NCBI GenBank assembly: GCA_910577325.1
Contig: CAJTMR010000009.1
Coordinates: 60,063 to 124,062 of the forward strand
Direction: 5' to 3'
Source of the DNA: an uncultured Parabacteroides sp.
GTDB taxonomy: Bacteria > Bacteroidota > Bacteroidia > Bacteroidales > Tannerellaceae
DNA: 64,000 bases
Position numbers and translations under genes: made by a program. The notes beneath the pieces are model-generated. The model saw nothing but the letters and a program-made list of their open reading frames with translations. It searched no databases and had not been told where the DNA came from. Of this stretch, positions 16,589-25,924 are shown piece by piece; the stretch's first letter is position 1, and the number at the start of each line of letters is the position of its first letter.

Positions 16589-17485
16589 ATGTGGCTCGGA
16601 TTAGCTTTCATCTCCGCCTTGCTTTTAGGTTGTTATGAGGTGAACAAAAAGATTTCGCTGGATGGTAATGCCGTTATTCCGGTTTTGTTTTTCAATACAT
16701 TGATAAGCAGCCTTATTTTCGTCCCTTTCATTCTTCTTTCGTTTTTTACGGGGATACTTGACGGGACGATGTTTTATGTGCCGTGTGTCTCCTTTGATAC
16801 ACATGTGGCTGTGTTTATAAAGGCCTTGATTGTCTTGTCATCGTGGATATTCGGTTACTTTGCCTTGAAGCATTTGCCGTTAACCATTACTGGCCCCATC
16901 AAGGCGACGCAACCGGTCGTGACGCTGGTCGGAGCCATGCTTGTTTTTGGTGAACGGTTGAATCTGTATCAATGGATCGGGGTGATTCTTTCCATTGCCT
17001 CTTTTTATCTTCTTTCTTCATCCGGGAAAAAAGAGGGAATTCGTTTCACGCATAATAAGTGGATCTTCTTTACTGTTTTGTCCATCCTTGCCGGAGCGGC
17101 GAGCGGCTTGTATGATAAACATTTGATGGGGCGTTTGGATGTGATGACGGTGCAGGTCTGGTTCAATGTCTATCAGTGTCTGATGATGTTACCGATTCTC
17201 CTGTTTCTCTGGTATCCGCGCAGGAAAAGCACGACCCCTTTTGTCTGGCACTGGAATATTATCTTCATCTCCGTTTTCCTTTGCGTGGCGGACTGGATTT
17301 ATTTTTATGCCCTGACTTTCCCTGGTTCGATGATCTCTATTGTTTCGATGGTTCGTCGCAGCAATGTCTTGGTGACTTTTCTTGCCGGTGCTTTGTTCTT
17401 CCGTGAAAAGAATCTGAAAAGTAAGGCAGTTGATCTGTTTTTAGTATTATTAGGAATGATATTCCTGTATCTTGGTTCGCGCTAA
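16589..17485 (+). CDS. EamA/DMT-superfamily transporter
   Basis: The 298-residue protein has about ten predicted membrane helices arranged as two EamA halves. The first half ends with ITGPIKATQPVVTLVGAMLV and GERLNLYQWIGVILSIASFYLL; the second with SMVRRSNVLVTFLAGALFF and REKNLKSKAVDLFLVLLGMI, the usual E(R/K)...Q/K-containing repeats. These carriers export or import metabolites at the cytoplasmic membrane; the substrate cannot be deduced. It follows truA closely and may be co-transcribed. Confidence 0.88.
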   Translation: MWLGLAFISALLLGCYEVNKKISLDGNAVIPVLFFNTLISSLIFVPFILLSFFTGILDGTMFYVPCVSFDTHVAVFIKALIVLSSWIFGYFALKHLPLTITGPIKATQPVVTLVGAMLVFGERLNLYQWIGVILSIASFYLLSSSGKKEGIRFTHNKWIFFTVLSILAGAASGLYDKHLMGRLDVMTVQVWFNVYQCLMMLPILLFLWYPRRKSTTPFVWHWNIIFISVFLCVADWIYFYALTFPGSMISIVSMVRRSNVLVTFLAGALFFREKNLKSKAVDLFLVLLGMIFLYLGSR

Positions 17486-17497
17486 GGTATATTCTAT

Positions 17498-17505
17498 TAC
17501 TTTTG
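17498..17505 (+). promoter_or_regulatory. -7 promoter element of the DUF3256 gene
   Basis: TACTTTTG lies 24 bases before the ATG at 17530. Transcription would begin near 17512, leaving almost no leader for the alternative GTG start at 17518. Confidence 0.55.
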
Positions 17506-17529
17506 TTGTCATAAATTGTGAATGAAGAT

Positions 17530-18162
17530 ATGAAACGATTATTGTTTTCTATATTGTTTTGTGTGTTTGTATGTGGAATGATGGCACAGGATATGGATGC
17601 GGTCTTTGTTGCCATGCCTGATCAATATGTTCCCCAGTTGGAAAATGCCTGGCGTAAGGATTTGATAGATTTGTATAAATCCGGAAAGGAAGCGAAGTTG
17701 AAAAATACGATGAACGGTTTTTCCACGCTGAAGAAGTTGACGAGCGATTACCTGCTGTTACAGGTTACGGGTTGTAGTACATTGGAAATGAAAATGTTGC
17801 CGCTGGTTAACGAGACCTATGTCATTTGTATGATCACAACCGTATATGGTCCTGTTCCTGACAGCCGGGTCGAGTTTTTTACGACAGACTGGAAATCGTT
17901 GAATGCAGCCGATTTCTATACTCCGGTTCTGGCGGAATGGTTTATTAAAGATGATGTTGACAGGAATCGTATAGCCTTTATCGAAGCTACTGCCTGTTTG
18001 GACATGGACTTACGGAAATATTCGCTCAGCCCTGATGACTGGACTTTGACGGTCGAATATACGACCCCCCAATATCTGACGAAAGCCGGACGTAAGCAAG
18101 TGAAACCTTTTTTGAAGAGTGAACCAAAGATCTATACTTGGCAGAAATTCTGTTTTAAATAG
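17530..18162 (+). CDS. DUF3256 family secreted protein
   Basis: The 210-residue product has a signal peptide (MKRLLFSILFCVFVCGMMAQ) and the Bacteroidetes DUF3256 features DMDAVFVAMPDQYVPQLENA at the mature N-terminus, LVNETYVICMITTVYGPVPD in the centre and TLTVEYTTPQYLTKAGRK near the end. The function is unknown and the location is presumably periplasmic. A GTG at 17518 could add four residues, but the promoter position favours 17530. The gene regularly follows truA and an EamA transporter in this order, as here. Confidence 0.82.
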   Translation: MKRLLFSILFCVFVCGMMAQDMDAVFVAMPDQYVPQLENAWRKDLIDLYKSGKEAKLKNTMNGFSTLKKLTSDYLLLQVTGCSTLEMKMLPLVNETYVICMITTVYGPVPDSRVEFFTTDWKSLNAADFYTPVLAEWFIKDDVDRNRIAFIEATACLDMDLRKYSLSPDDWTLTVEYTTPQYLTKAGRKQVKPFLKSEPKIYTWQKFCFK

Positions 18163-18561
18163 CATGTAGGTCGGTTTGGTATCCGTACGGGTTATCTGCA
18201 TAAAAGTTGTTTGCAAAATCAACCTTTCTTCTTCCAAAATCGTTTTTCATGACGCGGATGGCGGAAAACGTAAGAAAAGGATGGACCGGGGTATGAACCT
18301 TCGTCCGGTGACAATGGATTTTCTTTTTCAGGCAGGTGTCGGCTGCATTGGTCTTTACGTCAAGTATTATCCTTTCAGCCTGTTTGGAAAAGACAAAGGT
18401 CCGATCGTACATCCTGTTTTTGGGGGATTACAGTTACATATTTAATCTTGCTTTTATATCTTTAATAGTTGGTGGCAGGAAATTATTTTCATACCTTATA
18501 TACATATTGAAAATAAATCCCTATTTTTGTGCTCTAAAACATTAAAATAAACCCAACGAAG
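18163..18561. other. Intergenic stretch without a supported gene
   Basis: Open frames of 85 residues (18155-18412, minus) and 89 residues (18176-18445, plus) overlap each other. Neither has a family motif or promoter that I recognise, so this may be a decayed gene. The purH -7 element is at 18522-18529. Confidence 0.5.
18522..18529 (+). promoter_or_regulatory. -7 promoter element of purH
   Basis: TATTTTTG matches TAnnTTTG, 32 bases upstream of the purH start. I see no PurR-type palindrome or riboswitch-like fold in the short leader. Confidence 0.55.
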
Positions 18562-20085
18562 ATGGCTGCAACAAAACGTATTAAACGTGCATTGGTATCG
18601 GTATACCATAAAGATGGATTAGATGAAATTTTAAAAAAACTCCACCGTGAAGGTGTAGGTTTTGTGTCAACGGGTGGTACTCAGAAGTTTATAGAAGAAT
18701 TGGGCCTCCCTTGTGATGCGGTAGAGGATCTGACCGGCTATCCCTCTATCCTGGGTGGACGTGTGAAAACACTTCATCCGAAAGTATTCGGTGGCATTTT
18801 GAACCGTCGTGACAACGAAAGCGATCAGGTTCAAATCGCCCAATATGAAATTCCTGAAATAGACTTGGTGATTGTCGACCTGTATCCGTTCGAGGAAACA
18901 GTCGCTTCCGGCGCGGAAGAACAGGCAATTATCGAAAAGATAGATATAGGCGGTATTTCTCTTATTCGTGCCGCCGCAAAGAACTTCAAGGATGTAGTGA
19001 TCGTAGCATCTAAAGCCCAGTATCGGCCATTGATGCAATTGCTGAACGAAAAAGGTGCGGAAACTTCTATCGAAGACCGCAAATGGTTCGCCAAAGAAGC
19101 TTTTGCCGTTTCTTCAGGTTACGACTCTGCGATCTTCAATTATTTCGACGATCGTCAGGGGTCGCATTTCCGGGCTTCTGTAGATGATCCGATGCATTTA
19201 CGCTACGGGGAAAACCCGCATCAGGCTGCCAAGTTCTATGGTAAGTTTGACAATATGTTCGACCAGTTGCATGGAAAGGAAATATCTTACAACAATTTGC
19301 TGGATATCGACTCTGCGGTAAATCTGATTGACGAGTTTGACGAACTGACATTCGCGATCCTGAAGCATAACAATGCTTGTGGCATCGCGTCTCGTGGCAA
19401 TGTAGTGGAGGCTTGGAAAGATGCTTTGGCCGGCGACCCGGTGTCTGCTTTCGGGGGAATCCTGGTCACGAATACGACTGTGAACAAGGAAGTGGCGGAG
19501 GAAATCAATAAGATCTTCTTTGAAGTGATCATTGCTCCGTCGTATGATGCCGATGCTCTTGAAGTTCTGAAACAAAAGAAAAACCGTATCATATTGGTTC
19601 GCAAGGAATGCAAGACTTGTTCCATGCAGTTCCGTTCATTGCTGAATGGCGTGTTGATGCAGGAAAAAGACCTTAGTATTCAAGGTGAAGCTGATTTGGA
19701 ACCGATGACGGAAAAGAAGCCGACTGCTTCGGAAGTGGAAGATTTGTTGTTTGCTAATAAAATCGTGAAGAATAGTAAGTCTAACGCTATCACGCTGGTG
19801 AAGAACAAACAGCTTTGTGCAAGCGGTATCGGGCAGACTTCCCGTGTGGATTCTTTGAAACAAGCGATCGAAAAGGCCGTTTCGTTCAATTTCGATTTGA
19901 AAGGTGCTGTTATGGCTTCGGATGCGTTTTTCCCGTTTGCAGACTGTGTGGAAATAGCCGACAAGGCCGGTATCACTGCCGTTATACAGCCGGGAGGTTC
20001 TATTAACGACAAGTTGTCTGTTGATTATTGCAATGAACATGGCTTAGCTATGGTTAAGACGGGAGTCCGTCACTTTAAACATTAA
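18562..20085 (+). CDS. purH: Bifunctional AICAR formyltransferase/IMP cyclohydrolase
   Basis: The 507-residue enzyme catalyses the last two steps of IMP synthesis. The N-terminal IMP cyclohydrolase (MGS-like) domain covers about 1-150, with FVSTGGTQKFIEELG, GGRVKTLHPKVFGGIL and IGGISLIRAAAKN. The AICAR transformylase domain follows, with LRYGENPHQAAKFYG, the catalytic Lys-His in ILKHNNACGIA, and DAFFPFADCVEIADKAGITA. It lies just upstream of mreB with a 26-base gap to the chosen mreB start, so mreB could share its transcript. Confidence 0.97.
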   Translation: MAATKRIKRALVSVYHKDGLDEILKKLHREGVGFVSTGGTQKFIEELGLPCDAVEDLTGYPSILGGRVKTLHPKVFGGILNRRDNESDQVQIAQYEIPEIDLVIVDLYPFEETVASGAEEQAIIEKIDIGGISLIRAAAKNFKDVVIVASKAQYRPLMQLLNEKGAETSIEDRKWFAKEAFAVSSGYDSAIFNYFDDRQGSHFRASVDDPMHLRYGENPHQAAKFYGKFDNMFDQLHGKEISYNNLLDIDSAVNLIDEFDELTFAILKHNNACGIASRGNVVEAWKDALAGDPVSAFGGILVTNTTVNKEVAEEINKIFFEVIIAPSYDADALEVLKQKKNRIILVRKECKTCSMQFRSLLNGVLMQEKDLSIQGEADLEPMTEKKPTASEVEDLLFANKIVKNSKSNAITLVKNKQLCASGIGQTSRVDSLKQAIEKAVSFNFDLKGAVMASDAFFPFADCVEIADKAGITAVIQPGGSINDKLSVDYCNEHGLAMVKTGVRHFKH

Positions 20086-20111
20086 TTGGATTGTCAATTT
20101 TAATTATTCAA

Positions 20112-21131
20112 ATGGGATTATTATCTTTTACACAAGAATTGGCAATGGACCTGGGAACTGCCAATACCATTATCACCTGTAATGATAAGATGGTAGTGGA
20201 TGAGCCTTCCGTAATCGCTCTGGATGCTCGTTCGGAAAAAGTGTTGGCGGTTGGGCGTCAGGCACGTGAGATGTACGAAAAGACCAATCCGAATATTCGT
20301 ACGATCCGTCCGCTCCGTGAAGGTGTCATCGCAGACTTCTACGCTGCCGAGCAGATGATGCGTGGATTGATAAAAATGGCCAGCGGACGCAAACGCTGGT
20401 TTGCTCCTTCTCTCCGTATGGTGATCGGTATTCCGTCGGGTAGTACGGAAGTTGAAATTCGTGCCGTACGCGACTCTGCCGAACATGCAGGTGGTCGTGA
20501 AGTATATATGGTTTTTGAACCGATGGCTGCCGCTATCGGGGTGGGTATGGATGTGCTTGCTCCCGAAGGAAACATGATTGTCGATATAGGGGGGGGGACG
20601 ACCGAGATTGCGGTGATTTCGCTGGGTGGTATCGTTTCCAATAAGTCCATCAAGATGGCAGGTGATGATTTGACGAACGATATTGTGGAATATATGCGTC
20701 GTCAGCATAATATACGCGTTAGCGAACGTATGGCGGAACGCATCAAGATCAATGTCGGTTCCGCTTTGAGCATTCTCGAAGATGCACCGGAAGATTTTGA
20801 AGTATGTGGTCCGAATCAGATGACGGCATTACCGATGAAGGTTCCAGTTTCCTATCAGGAGATCGCCCATTGTTTGGATAAATCAATTTCAAAGATTGAA
20901 GCCGCTGTTCTGAGCGCGTTGGAGCAGACGCCTCCTGAATTGTATGCCGATATCGTCAAAAATGGTATTTATCTGGCGGGTGGAGGTGCTTTGCTGCGTG
21001 GTATCGACAAACGTCTGCGTGATAAGATGGGGATCGAATTTCATGTGGCAGACGATCCTTTGCATGCTGTTGCCAGAGGTACGGGGATTGCGTTGAAGAA
21101 TATCGACAAGTTTAATTTCCTTATCCGGTAA
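20112..21131 (+). CDS. mreB: Rod-shape-determining actin homologue MreB
   Basis: The 339-residue protein has the MreB/actin fold: phosphate-1 loop AMDLGTANTII (residues ~12-22), MVIGIPSGSTEVEIRAVRDS, phosphate-2 IVDIGGGTTEIAVISLGGIV, and the adenosine motif GIYLAGGGALLRGIDKRL. MreB filaments guide the cell-wall elongation machinery under the cytoplasmic membrane. The frame can be extended to a TTG at 20091, but the family starts with MGLLSFTQE, so 20112 is chosen. It begins the cluster mreB-mreC-mreD-mrdA-rodA. Confidence 0.96.
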   Translation: MGLLSFTQELAMDLGTANTIITCNDKMVVDEPSVIALDARSEKVLAVGRQAREMYEKTNPNIRTIRPLREGVIADFYAAEQMMRGLIKMASGRKRWFAPSLRMVIGIPSGSTEVEIRAVRDSAEHAGGREVYMVFEPMAAAIGVGMDVLAPEGNMIVDIGGGTTEIAVISLGGIVSNKSIKMAGDDLTNDIVEYMRRQHNIRVSERMAERIKINVGSALSILEDAPEDFEVCGPNQMTALPMKVPVSYQEIAHCLDKSISKIEAAVLSALEQTPPELYADIVKNGIYLAGGGALLRGIDKRLRDKMGIEFHVADDPLHAVARGTGIALKNIDKFNFLIR

Positions 21132-21136
21132 ATATA

Positions 21137-21225
21137 GGTTGAAAGTTGAGAGTTGAAGGTTGAAAGTAAACGGATGGTACACTTGCTGAATATTCAACTT
21201 TCGACTTTCAATTTTCAATTTTCAA
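21137..21225. repeat. Mirrored GTTGAAAG repeats between mreB and mreC
   Basis: 21137-21167 carries four imperfect GTTGA(A)AG(T) units, and 21193-21225 carries the complementary TTTCAA(C/T) units in opposite orientation. A transcript would fold into a long imperfect hairpin inside the mre operon, which may soften read-through from mreB to mreC. Confidence 0.55.
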
Positions 21226-21231
21226 CAGATT

Positions 21232-22086
21232 ATGCGCAAACTCTTGGATTTTTTAGTCAGAAAGAGGCATTGGTTCTTATTCATTTTGCTTGAGATCATA
21301 TCGTTGACGCTGGTTTATCGCAATAATGCGTATCAACGCAGCATCATATTCAGTTCTGCAAATGTGATAACCGGACATATTGCTTCTGTCTCCGGTTTTG
21401 TGACTTCCTACCTGAATCTGCGTGACATAAACCGGGAACTTCTGGAGCGTAACGGGCAGCTTGAAATGGAGTTGCTTGAATTGCAGGACCAGTTGGAGAT
21501 GATGCGGGCTGACACGGTTTTGTTTTCCGGCTTTGTATCTGACTCAACCGAACAGTTTCCGTATAGTTTTGTTACGGCGGATGTTGTGAACAACAGTGTT
21601 ACACATTTGTCCAATTATATTACGGTAAACAAAGGTCGTAAGGATGGAGTGGAGCCGGATATGGGGGTTGTGTCCGAACGGGGGGTTGTGGGAATCGTAT
21701 CGACGGTTTCCGACTATTTTTCTGTTGTGATCCCGCTATTGAATCCGAAGTTCAAACTGAGTTGTAAGGTGTTGGGAAGTAGTTATTTTGGAACATTGAG
21801 TTGGAATGGGCGTAATGCGCGTTTTGCCAATTTGGACGAATTGCCTCGCCATGTGGAGTTTGAGAAAGGTGATACGATTGTGACGAGCGGTTATTCCGCT
21901 ATTTTTCCGTCCGGGATTATTGTGGGTAAAGTTGTGAATTTCGAGAAACAGCATGATGACAACTTCTATTCGCTTGAAGTGGAACTGGCCACTGATTTTC
22001 AAGCTTTGAATAATGTGCGTATCATAAAGAATTACCGTCAGGCGGAGCAAAAAAATATAGAGCGGGAGGCTAAAAAGAATGATTAA
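21232..22086 (+). CDS. mreC: Rod-shape-determining protein MreC
   Basis: The 284-residue protein has a short cytoplasmic N-terminus, one membrane helix (WFLFILLEIISLTLVYR), a coiled-coil (NRELLERNGQLEMELLELQD) and the periplasmic beta domains of MreC (NYITVNKGRKDGVEPDMGVV, GIVSTVSDYFSVVIPLLNP, VTSGYSAIFPSGIIVGKVV). MreC links MreB to PBP2 and RodA in the elongasome. It overlaps mreD by 8 bases, so translation is coupled. Confidence 0.95.
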   Translation: MRKLLDFLVRKRHWFLFILLEIISLTLVYRNNAYQRSIIFSSANVITGHIASVSGFVTSYLNLRDINRELLERNGQLEMELLELQDQLEMMRADTVLFSGFVSDSTEQFPYSFVTADVVNNSVTHLSNYITVNKGRKDGVEPDMGVVSERGVVGIVSTVSDYFSVVIPLLNPKFKLSCKVLGSSYFGTLSWNGRNARFANLDELPRHVEFEKGDTIVTSGYSAIFPSGIIVGKVVNFEKQHDDNFYSLEVELATDFQALNNVRIIKNYRQAEQKNIEREAKKND

Positions 22087-22597
22087 CAATATACTGCGAG
22101 GTTTCATCTATTTTGTGGTGCTGGTGTTGGTCCAGGTGTTGATCCTGAATAATATTCATTTCCTGCGTGTGGCCACGCCGTTCTTGTATCTTTATTTCAT
22201 ACTGAAAATGCCTGTGGTGAGTTTCCGCACAAATGTGGTGTTTTTCTCTTTTCTTATCGGGATGGTGGTCGATATGTTTTCGAATACTCCCGGAATGCAT
22301 GCGTTTGCCTGTACGTTAGCCGGTTTTATCCGCCATCCGTTGGTTCAGTTGTTGATGGGAAAAGACCTGCCGGAAGGGATTTACTCTTCTTACAAAACGT
22401 TCGGGTATGGCGGTTTTTTTCGTTACACGTTGCTTTTTGTCGTTATTCATCACGTGGCATTGTTTTTGATCGAGTCGCTGACACTTTTTGATCCGTTGTT
22501 TTTGGCAATACGCATTGCAGCGAGTGTGGTGACAACGACCTTATTAATTTGTACAATAGAAGCATTCAATATAGAGACCCAGAAAAGTGGAGATTAA
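22079..22597 (+). CDS. mreD: Rod-shape-determining protein MreD
   Basis: The 172-residue, strongly hydrophobic protein has about five membrane segments (GFIYFVVLVLVQVLILNNIH, VVFFSFLIGMVVDMFSNTPG, HHVALFLIESLTLFDPLFLA). Identity rests on hydrophobic profile plus its place between mreC (8-base overlap) and the PBP2 gene (11-base overlap). In Bacteroidetes MreD is poorly conserved in sequence, as here. Confidence 0.88.
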   Translation: MINNILRGFIYFVVLVLVQVLILNNIHFLRVATPFLYLYFILKMPVVSFRTNVVFFSFLIGMVVDMFSNTPGMHAFACTLAGFIRHPLVQLLMGKDLPEGIYSSYKTFGYGGFFRYTLLFVVIHHVALFLIESLTLFDPLFLAIRIAASVVTTTLLICTIEAFNIETQKSGD

Positions 22598-24464
22598 TAC
22601 GAAGTACACTCTTGAGAACAGGCGTTTCGTGATTGGTGGCGCCGTTGTTCTGCTGGTTCTCATCTTTATCATTCGTCTGTTCTTCCTGCAAGTGATGGAC
22701 AGTGACTATAAAGCATGGGCTGACAGTAATGCGTTTCAGAAAAAGACATTGATTCCTTCCAGAGGTATTATTTATGACCGCAACGGAAAATTGCTGGTCT
22801 ATAATCAACCTTCATACGAAGTCATGTTGGTCATGCGTGAGGTTCAACCGTTTGATACGCTCGACTTCTGCAATATCCTTGGTATCACAAAAGAATTGTT
22901 TGTAAAGCGTATAGCCGAAATTAAGAACAGGCGGTTGAATCCCGGCTATTCTTCCTATGTCCCGCAGGTGTTTATGAATCACCTTTCTGCACAAGAATGT
23001 GGGGTTTTGCAGGAAAAGCTGTATAAATTTCCCGGTTTTTATATTCGAAACCGTACGATCCGGGAATATGAATATCCATACGGAGCTCATTTATTGGGTA
23101 ATATCGGGGAGGTTAACCGGGGAGATGTTGAAAAGGATCCGTATTATGTGCAGGGAGATAATGCCGGACGTTCTGGCGTGGAGTTGTCTTATGAGGAGGC
23201 TTTACGCGGCGTGAAAGGTGTGGAGATCCTGTTGCGTGATGCACATGGACGTATAAAAGGACGGTATGAAGAAGGCCGTTACGATGTGGCTCCTGTGTCC
23301 GGTAAGAACTTGACGCTTTCGATAGATATGGATTTACAGGCTCTGGGTGAGAAGTTGATGCGAAACAAGCGGGGGAGCATTGTCATGATCGAGCCGGAAA
23401 CCGGGGAGGTTCTGTGCATGGTTTCTTCGCCTTCTTACGATCCGAATTTGTTGGTCGGCCGCCAGCGTGGAAAGAATCATATCATGCTGTCGAAAAATTC
23501 GGATAAGCCTTTGTTGGACCGTGCCATCATGGGCCGTTATCCTCCGGGATCGACATTCAAGCCGACACAGGCATTGACCTTCCTCCAGGAAAAGGTAATT
23601 ACGACAGGGACCATGTACACTTGTGCACATGGATATACGGGAGCGCGGAACGGTAAACCTGCCTGCCACGGACATCCTTCTCCTTTGAGTGTGACTTATG
23701 CGTTGGCGACTTCTTGCAACTCCTTTTTTTGTTGGGGGTTGCGTGATATGATCGATAGCCGCCGGCGTTATCCGAGCGTAGGGGAGGCGTTTGAAGTTTG
23801 GAAGAACTATCTGGTATCTATGGGATATGGTTATAAGCTGGGTATTGATTTGCCGGGGGAAAACAGGGGTTTTTTGCCGAACAGCGAGTATTATGACAAA
23901 TATCATGGGAAACGTTGGGGTTCCAGTTCCGTTATTTCTATTGCGATCGGGCAAGGAGAAGTATTAGCTACGCCATTGCAGATCTGTAATCTGGCGGCGA
24001 CTATTGCTAACCGGGGCTATTTTATTACTCCGCATGTGGTGAAGGAGGTGCAGGATACTCCGTTGGATTCCTTTTATACGGATAAACGGTATACGATGGT
24101 CGAACGCAAAAATTACGAGATTGTGGCTGAAGGTATGCGGAATGCCGTCATAAACGGAACTTGCCGGGGAGCGGCAATTCCGGGAATCGAAGTCTGTGGC
24201 AAGACGGGAACGGCTGAGAATCCACATGGAAAAGATCACTCGGCTTTTATCGGTTTTGCTCCTTATCACAATCCGAAGGTCGCCGTTTGCGTGTATGTGG
24301 AGAATGGTGGCTTCGGTGCGACCTACGGTGTACCGATCGGCAAGTTGATGATGGAGAAATATCTGAAGGGCGAAATTTCGGAGGAGAACAAGTTGCTCGA
24401 AGAGACGATGTCGAATGCTGTTGTATCACCAAACGTTTTATCTTTACCGAATCGTGAGTTATAG
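22587..24464 (+). CDS. mrdA: Penicillin-binding protein 2 (elongasome transpeptidase)
   Basis: The 625-residue class B PBP crosslinks peptidoglycan during elongation. It has one N-terminal membrane anchor (AVVLLVLIFIIRLFFLQVMD), a pedestal domain with PSRGIIYDRNGKLLVYN and YPYGAHLLGNIGEV, and the transpeptidase: active-site Ser322 in PGSTFKPT, ATSCNSFF (SxN), and CGKTGTAENPHG (KTG). Translation starts at GTG (22587), overlapping mreD by 11 bases. It is a target of beta-lactams such as mecillinam by family knowledge. Confidence 0.96.
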   Translation: MEINTKYTLENRRFVIGGAVVLLVLIFIIRLFFLQVMDSDYKAWADSNAFQKKTLIPSRGIIYDRNGKLLVYNQPSYEVMLVMREVQPFDTLDFCNILGITKELFVKRIAEIKNRRLNPGYSSYVPQVFMNHLSAQECGVLQEKLYKFPGFYIRNRTIREYEYPYGAHLLGNIGEVNRGDVEKDPYYVQGDNAGRSGVELSYEEALRGVKGVEILLRDAHGRIKGRYEEGRYDVAPVSGKNLTLSIDMDLQALGEKLMRNKRGSIVMIEPETGEVLCMVSSPSYDPNLLVGRQRGKNHIMLSKNSDKPLLDRAIMGRYPPGSTFKPTQALTFLQEKVITTGTMYTCAHGYTGARNGKPACHGHPSPLSVTYALATSCNSFFCWGLRDMIDSRRRYPSVGEAFEVWKNYLVSMGYGYKLGIDLPGENRGFLPNSEYYDKYHGKRWGSSSVISIAIGQGEVLATPLQICNLAATIANRGYFITPHVVKEVQDTPLDSFYTDKRYTMVERKNYEIVAEGMRNAVINGTCRGAAIPGIEVCGKTGTAENPHGKDHSAFIGFAPYHNPKVAVCVYVENGGFGATYGVPIGKLMMEKYLKGEISEENKLLEETMSNAVVSPNVLSLPNREL

Positions 24465-25899
24465 GAAGACAGAAATATGGAAGACGGTTGACTGGTTGAC
24501 GATCATCCTTTATGTGGTATTGATCATTGCCGGTTGGTTTAGTATCTGCGGTGCTAGTTATGAATTTGATAATGTAGGGTTGTTCGACCCGTCGGGGCGT
24601 CCTGGTTCGCAGTTGATGTGGATGGGGTTGTCGGTAGGGTTGATCTTTGTGATCCTGATGCTGGAAAGTGAATTTTTTGATGTTTTTGCCTATTTGATAT
24701 ATGCCGGTGTCATAGTGTTGCTGATTGCGACGATTTTTCTGGCTCCGAATATAAAAGGTTCCCATTCGTGGCTCGTTTTGGGGCCTGTCAGATTGCAGCC
24801 GGCGGAATTTGCCAAGTTTGCAACGGCACTTGTTGTCGCGAAGCTGATGAATACCTATGGCTTCAAGTTGACTGTTCCTAAGAACTTCATGCTTGTCTTG
24901 TCGCTGATATTCTTGCCGATGGTTTGTATCCTGCTGCAACAGGAGACAGGGTCGGCCTTGGTTTATCTGGCTTTTTTTCTGATGTTATATCGGGAGGGTA
25001 TGTCAGGGTACATTCTTTTGTCGGGAGTTTGTGCGGTTGTCTTTTTTGTTACCAGCATGAAGTTTTCGAATGTAACAGCGGGGACTACAGCCGTGGGAGA
25101 GTTGCTTGTTTCTTCTTTGATCCTGTTAATCACGGTTGTTTTAGTACAGATCGAAAGGAAAGACATTCGTGCGATACAAGTGATATTGGGTACTGCGGGT
25201 ATTGTCTATTTGGGAGGATATGCCGCTTCTTTCTTTACGCCGGTTGATTATTCCCTCATATCGATCGGGTTGGTTTTGCTCGTTGCTTGCTATCTGATAT
25301 TCCTTTCCGTCCGCAATTGGGTATGGCATTATGTGTTTATAGCTGTTTTTGCATTGGGATCGCTGGCTTTTATGTTTTCGGTTGATTATGTATTTACTGA
25401 TATTTTGGAACCGCATCAACAGATACGTATCAAGGTTTCATTGGGTTTGGAGGACGATCCGAGCGGTGCGGGCTATAATGTAAATCAGTCGAAGATCGCG
25501 ATCGGTTCGGGTGGACTCACCGGAAAAGGTTTTTTGAACGGTACGCAGACCAAACTGAAATATGTGCCAGAACAAGATACCGACTTTATCTTTTGTACGG
25601 TTGGTGAGGAACAAGGGTTTGTCGGAGCCTCGGCGGTTCTATTGGTGTTCGGGTTCCTGATCTTGCGTCTGATCGTGCTTGCTGAGCGGCAAAGTTCTAT
25701 TTTCAACCGGGTGTATGGTTATAGTGTCGCTTCTATCTTTTTCTTTCATTTGGCCATCAATATCGGGATGGTGACAGGGCTTACCCCTGTGATCGGCATT
25801 CCGTTACCTTTTTTTAGTTACGGAGGTTCCTCCCTTTGGGGGTTCACGATCCTGCTTTTTATATTCCTTCGTCTGGATGCTTCCAGAAGGGAAAGGTAG
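24454..25899 (+). CDS. rodA: Rod-shape-determining glycosyltransferase RodA
   Basis: The SEDS-family protein (about 481 residues) polymerises lipid II into glycan strands with PBP2. Family signatures are GSHSWLVLGPVRLQPAEFAK, LQQETGSALVYLAFFLMLYR, GKGFLNGTQTKLKYVPEQDT, DFIFCTVGEEQGFVG and GIPLPFFSYGGSSLWGFT, on about ten membrane helices. The frame is open back to an ATG at 24415, inside mrdA. A GTG at 24454 giving MSYRKTEIWKTVDW fits the usual N-terminus better and leaves an 11-base overlap with mrdA. The central membrane region is longer than in E. coli RodA, common in Bacteroidetes. Confidence 0.94.
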   Translation: MSYRKTEIWKTVDWLTIILYVVLIIAGWFSICGASYEFDNVGLFDPSGRPGSQLMWMGLSVGLIFVILMLESEFFDVFAYLIYAGVIVLLIATIFLAPNIKGSHSWLVLGPVRLQPAEFAKFATALVVAKLMNTYGFKLTVPKNFMLVLSLIFLPMVCILLQQETGSALVYLAFFLMLYREGMSGYILLSGVCAVVFFVTSMKFSNVTAGTTAVGELLVSSLILLITVVLVQIERKDIRAIQVILGTAGIVYLGGYAASFFTPVDYSLISIGLVLLVACYLIFLSVRNWVWHYVFIAVFALGSLAFMFSVDYVFTDILEPHQQIRIKVSLGLEDDPSGAGYNVNQSKIAIGSGGLTGKGFLNGTQTKLKYVPEQDTDFIFCTVGEEQGFVGASAVLLVFGFLILRLIVLAERQSSIFNRVYGYSVASIFFFHLAINIGMVTGLTPVIGIPLPFFSYGGSSLWGFTILLFIFLRLDASRRER

Positions 25900-25922
25900 G
25901 AGGATGCAGGGAGGCATCCTCC
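25899..25922. terminator. Hairpin between rodA and gldH
   Basis: GGAGGATGC (25899-25907) pairs with GCATCCTCC (25914-25922). It sits exactly between the two convergent stop codons. No T tract follows, so it is a candidate terminator only. Confidence 0.5.
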
Positions 25923-25924
25923 GG

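Noticed and set aside
18155..18445. Two short overlapping open frames (85 residues minus, 89 residues plus) between the DUF3256 gene and purH.
   Set aside because: They exclude each other and neither shows a family motif, promoter or clear start; left as possible debris.
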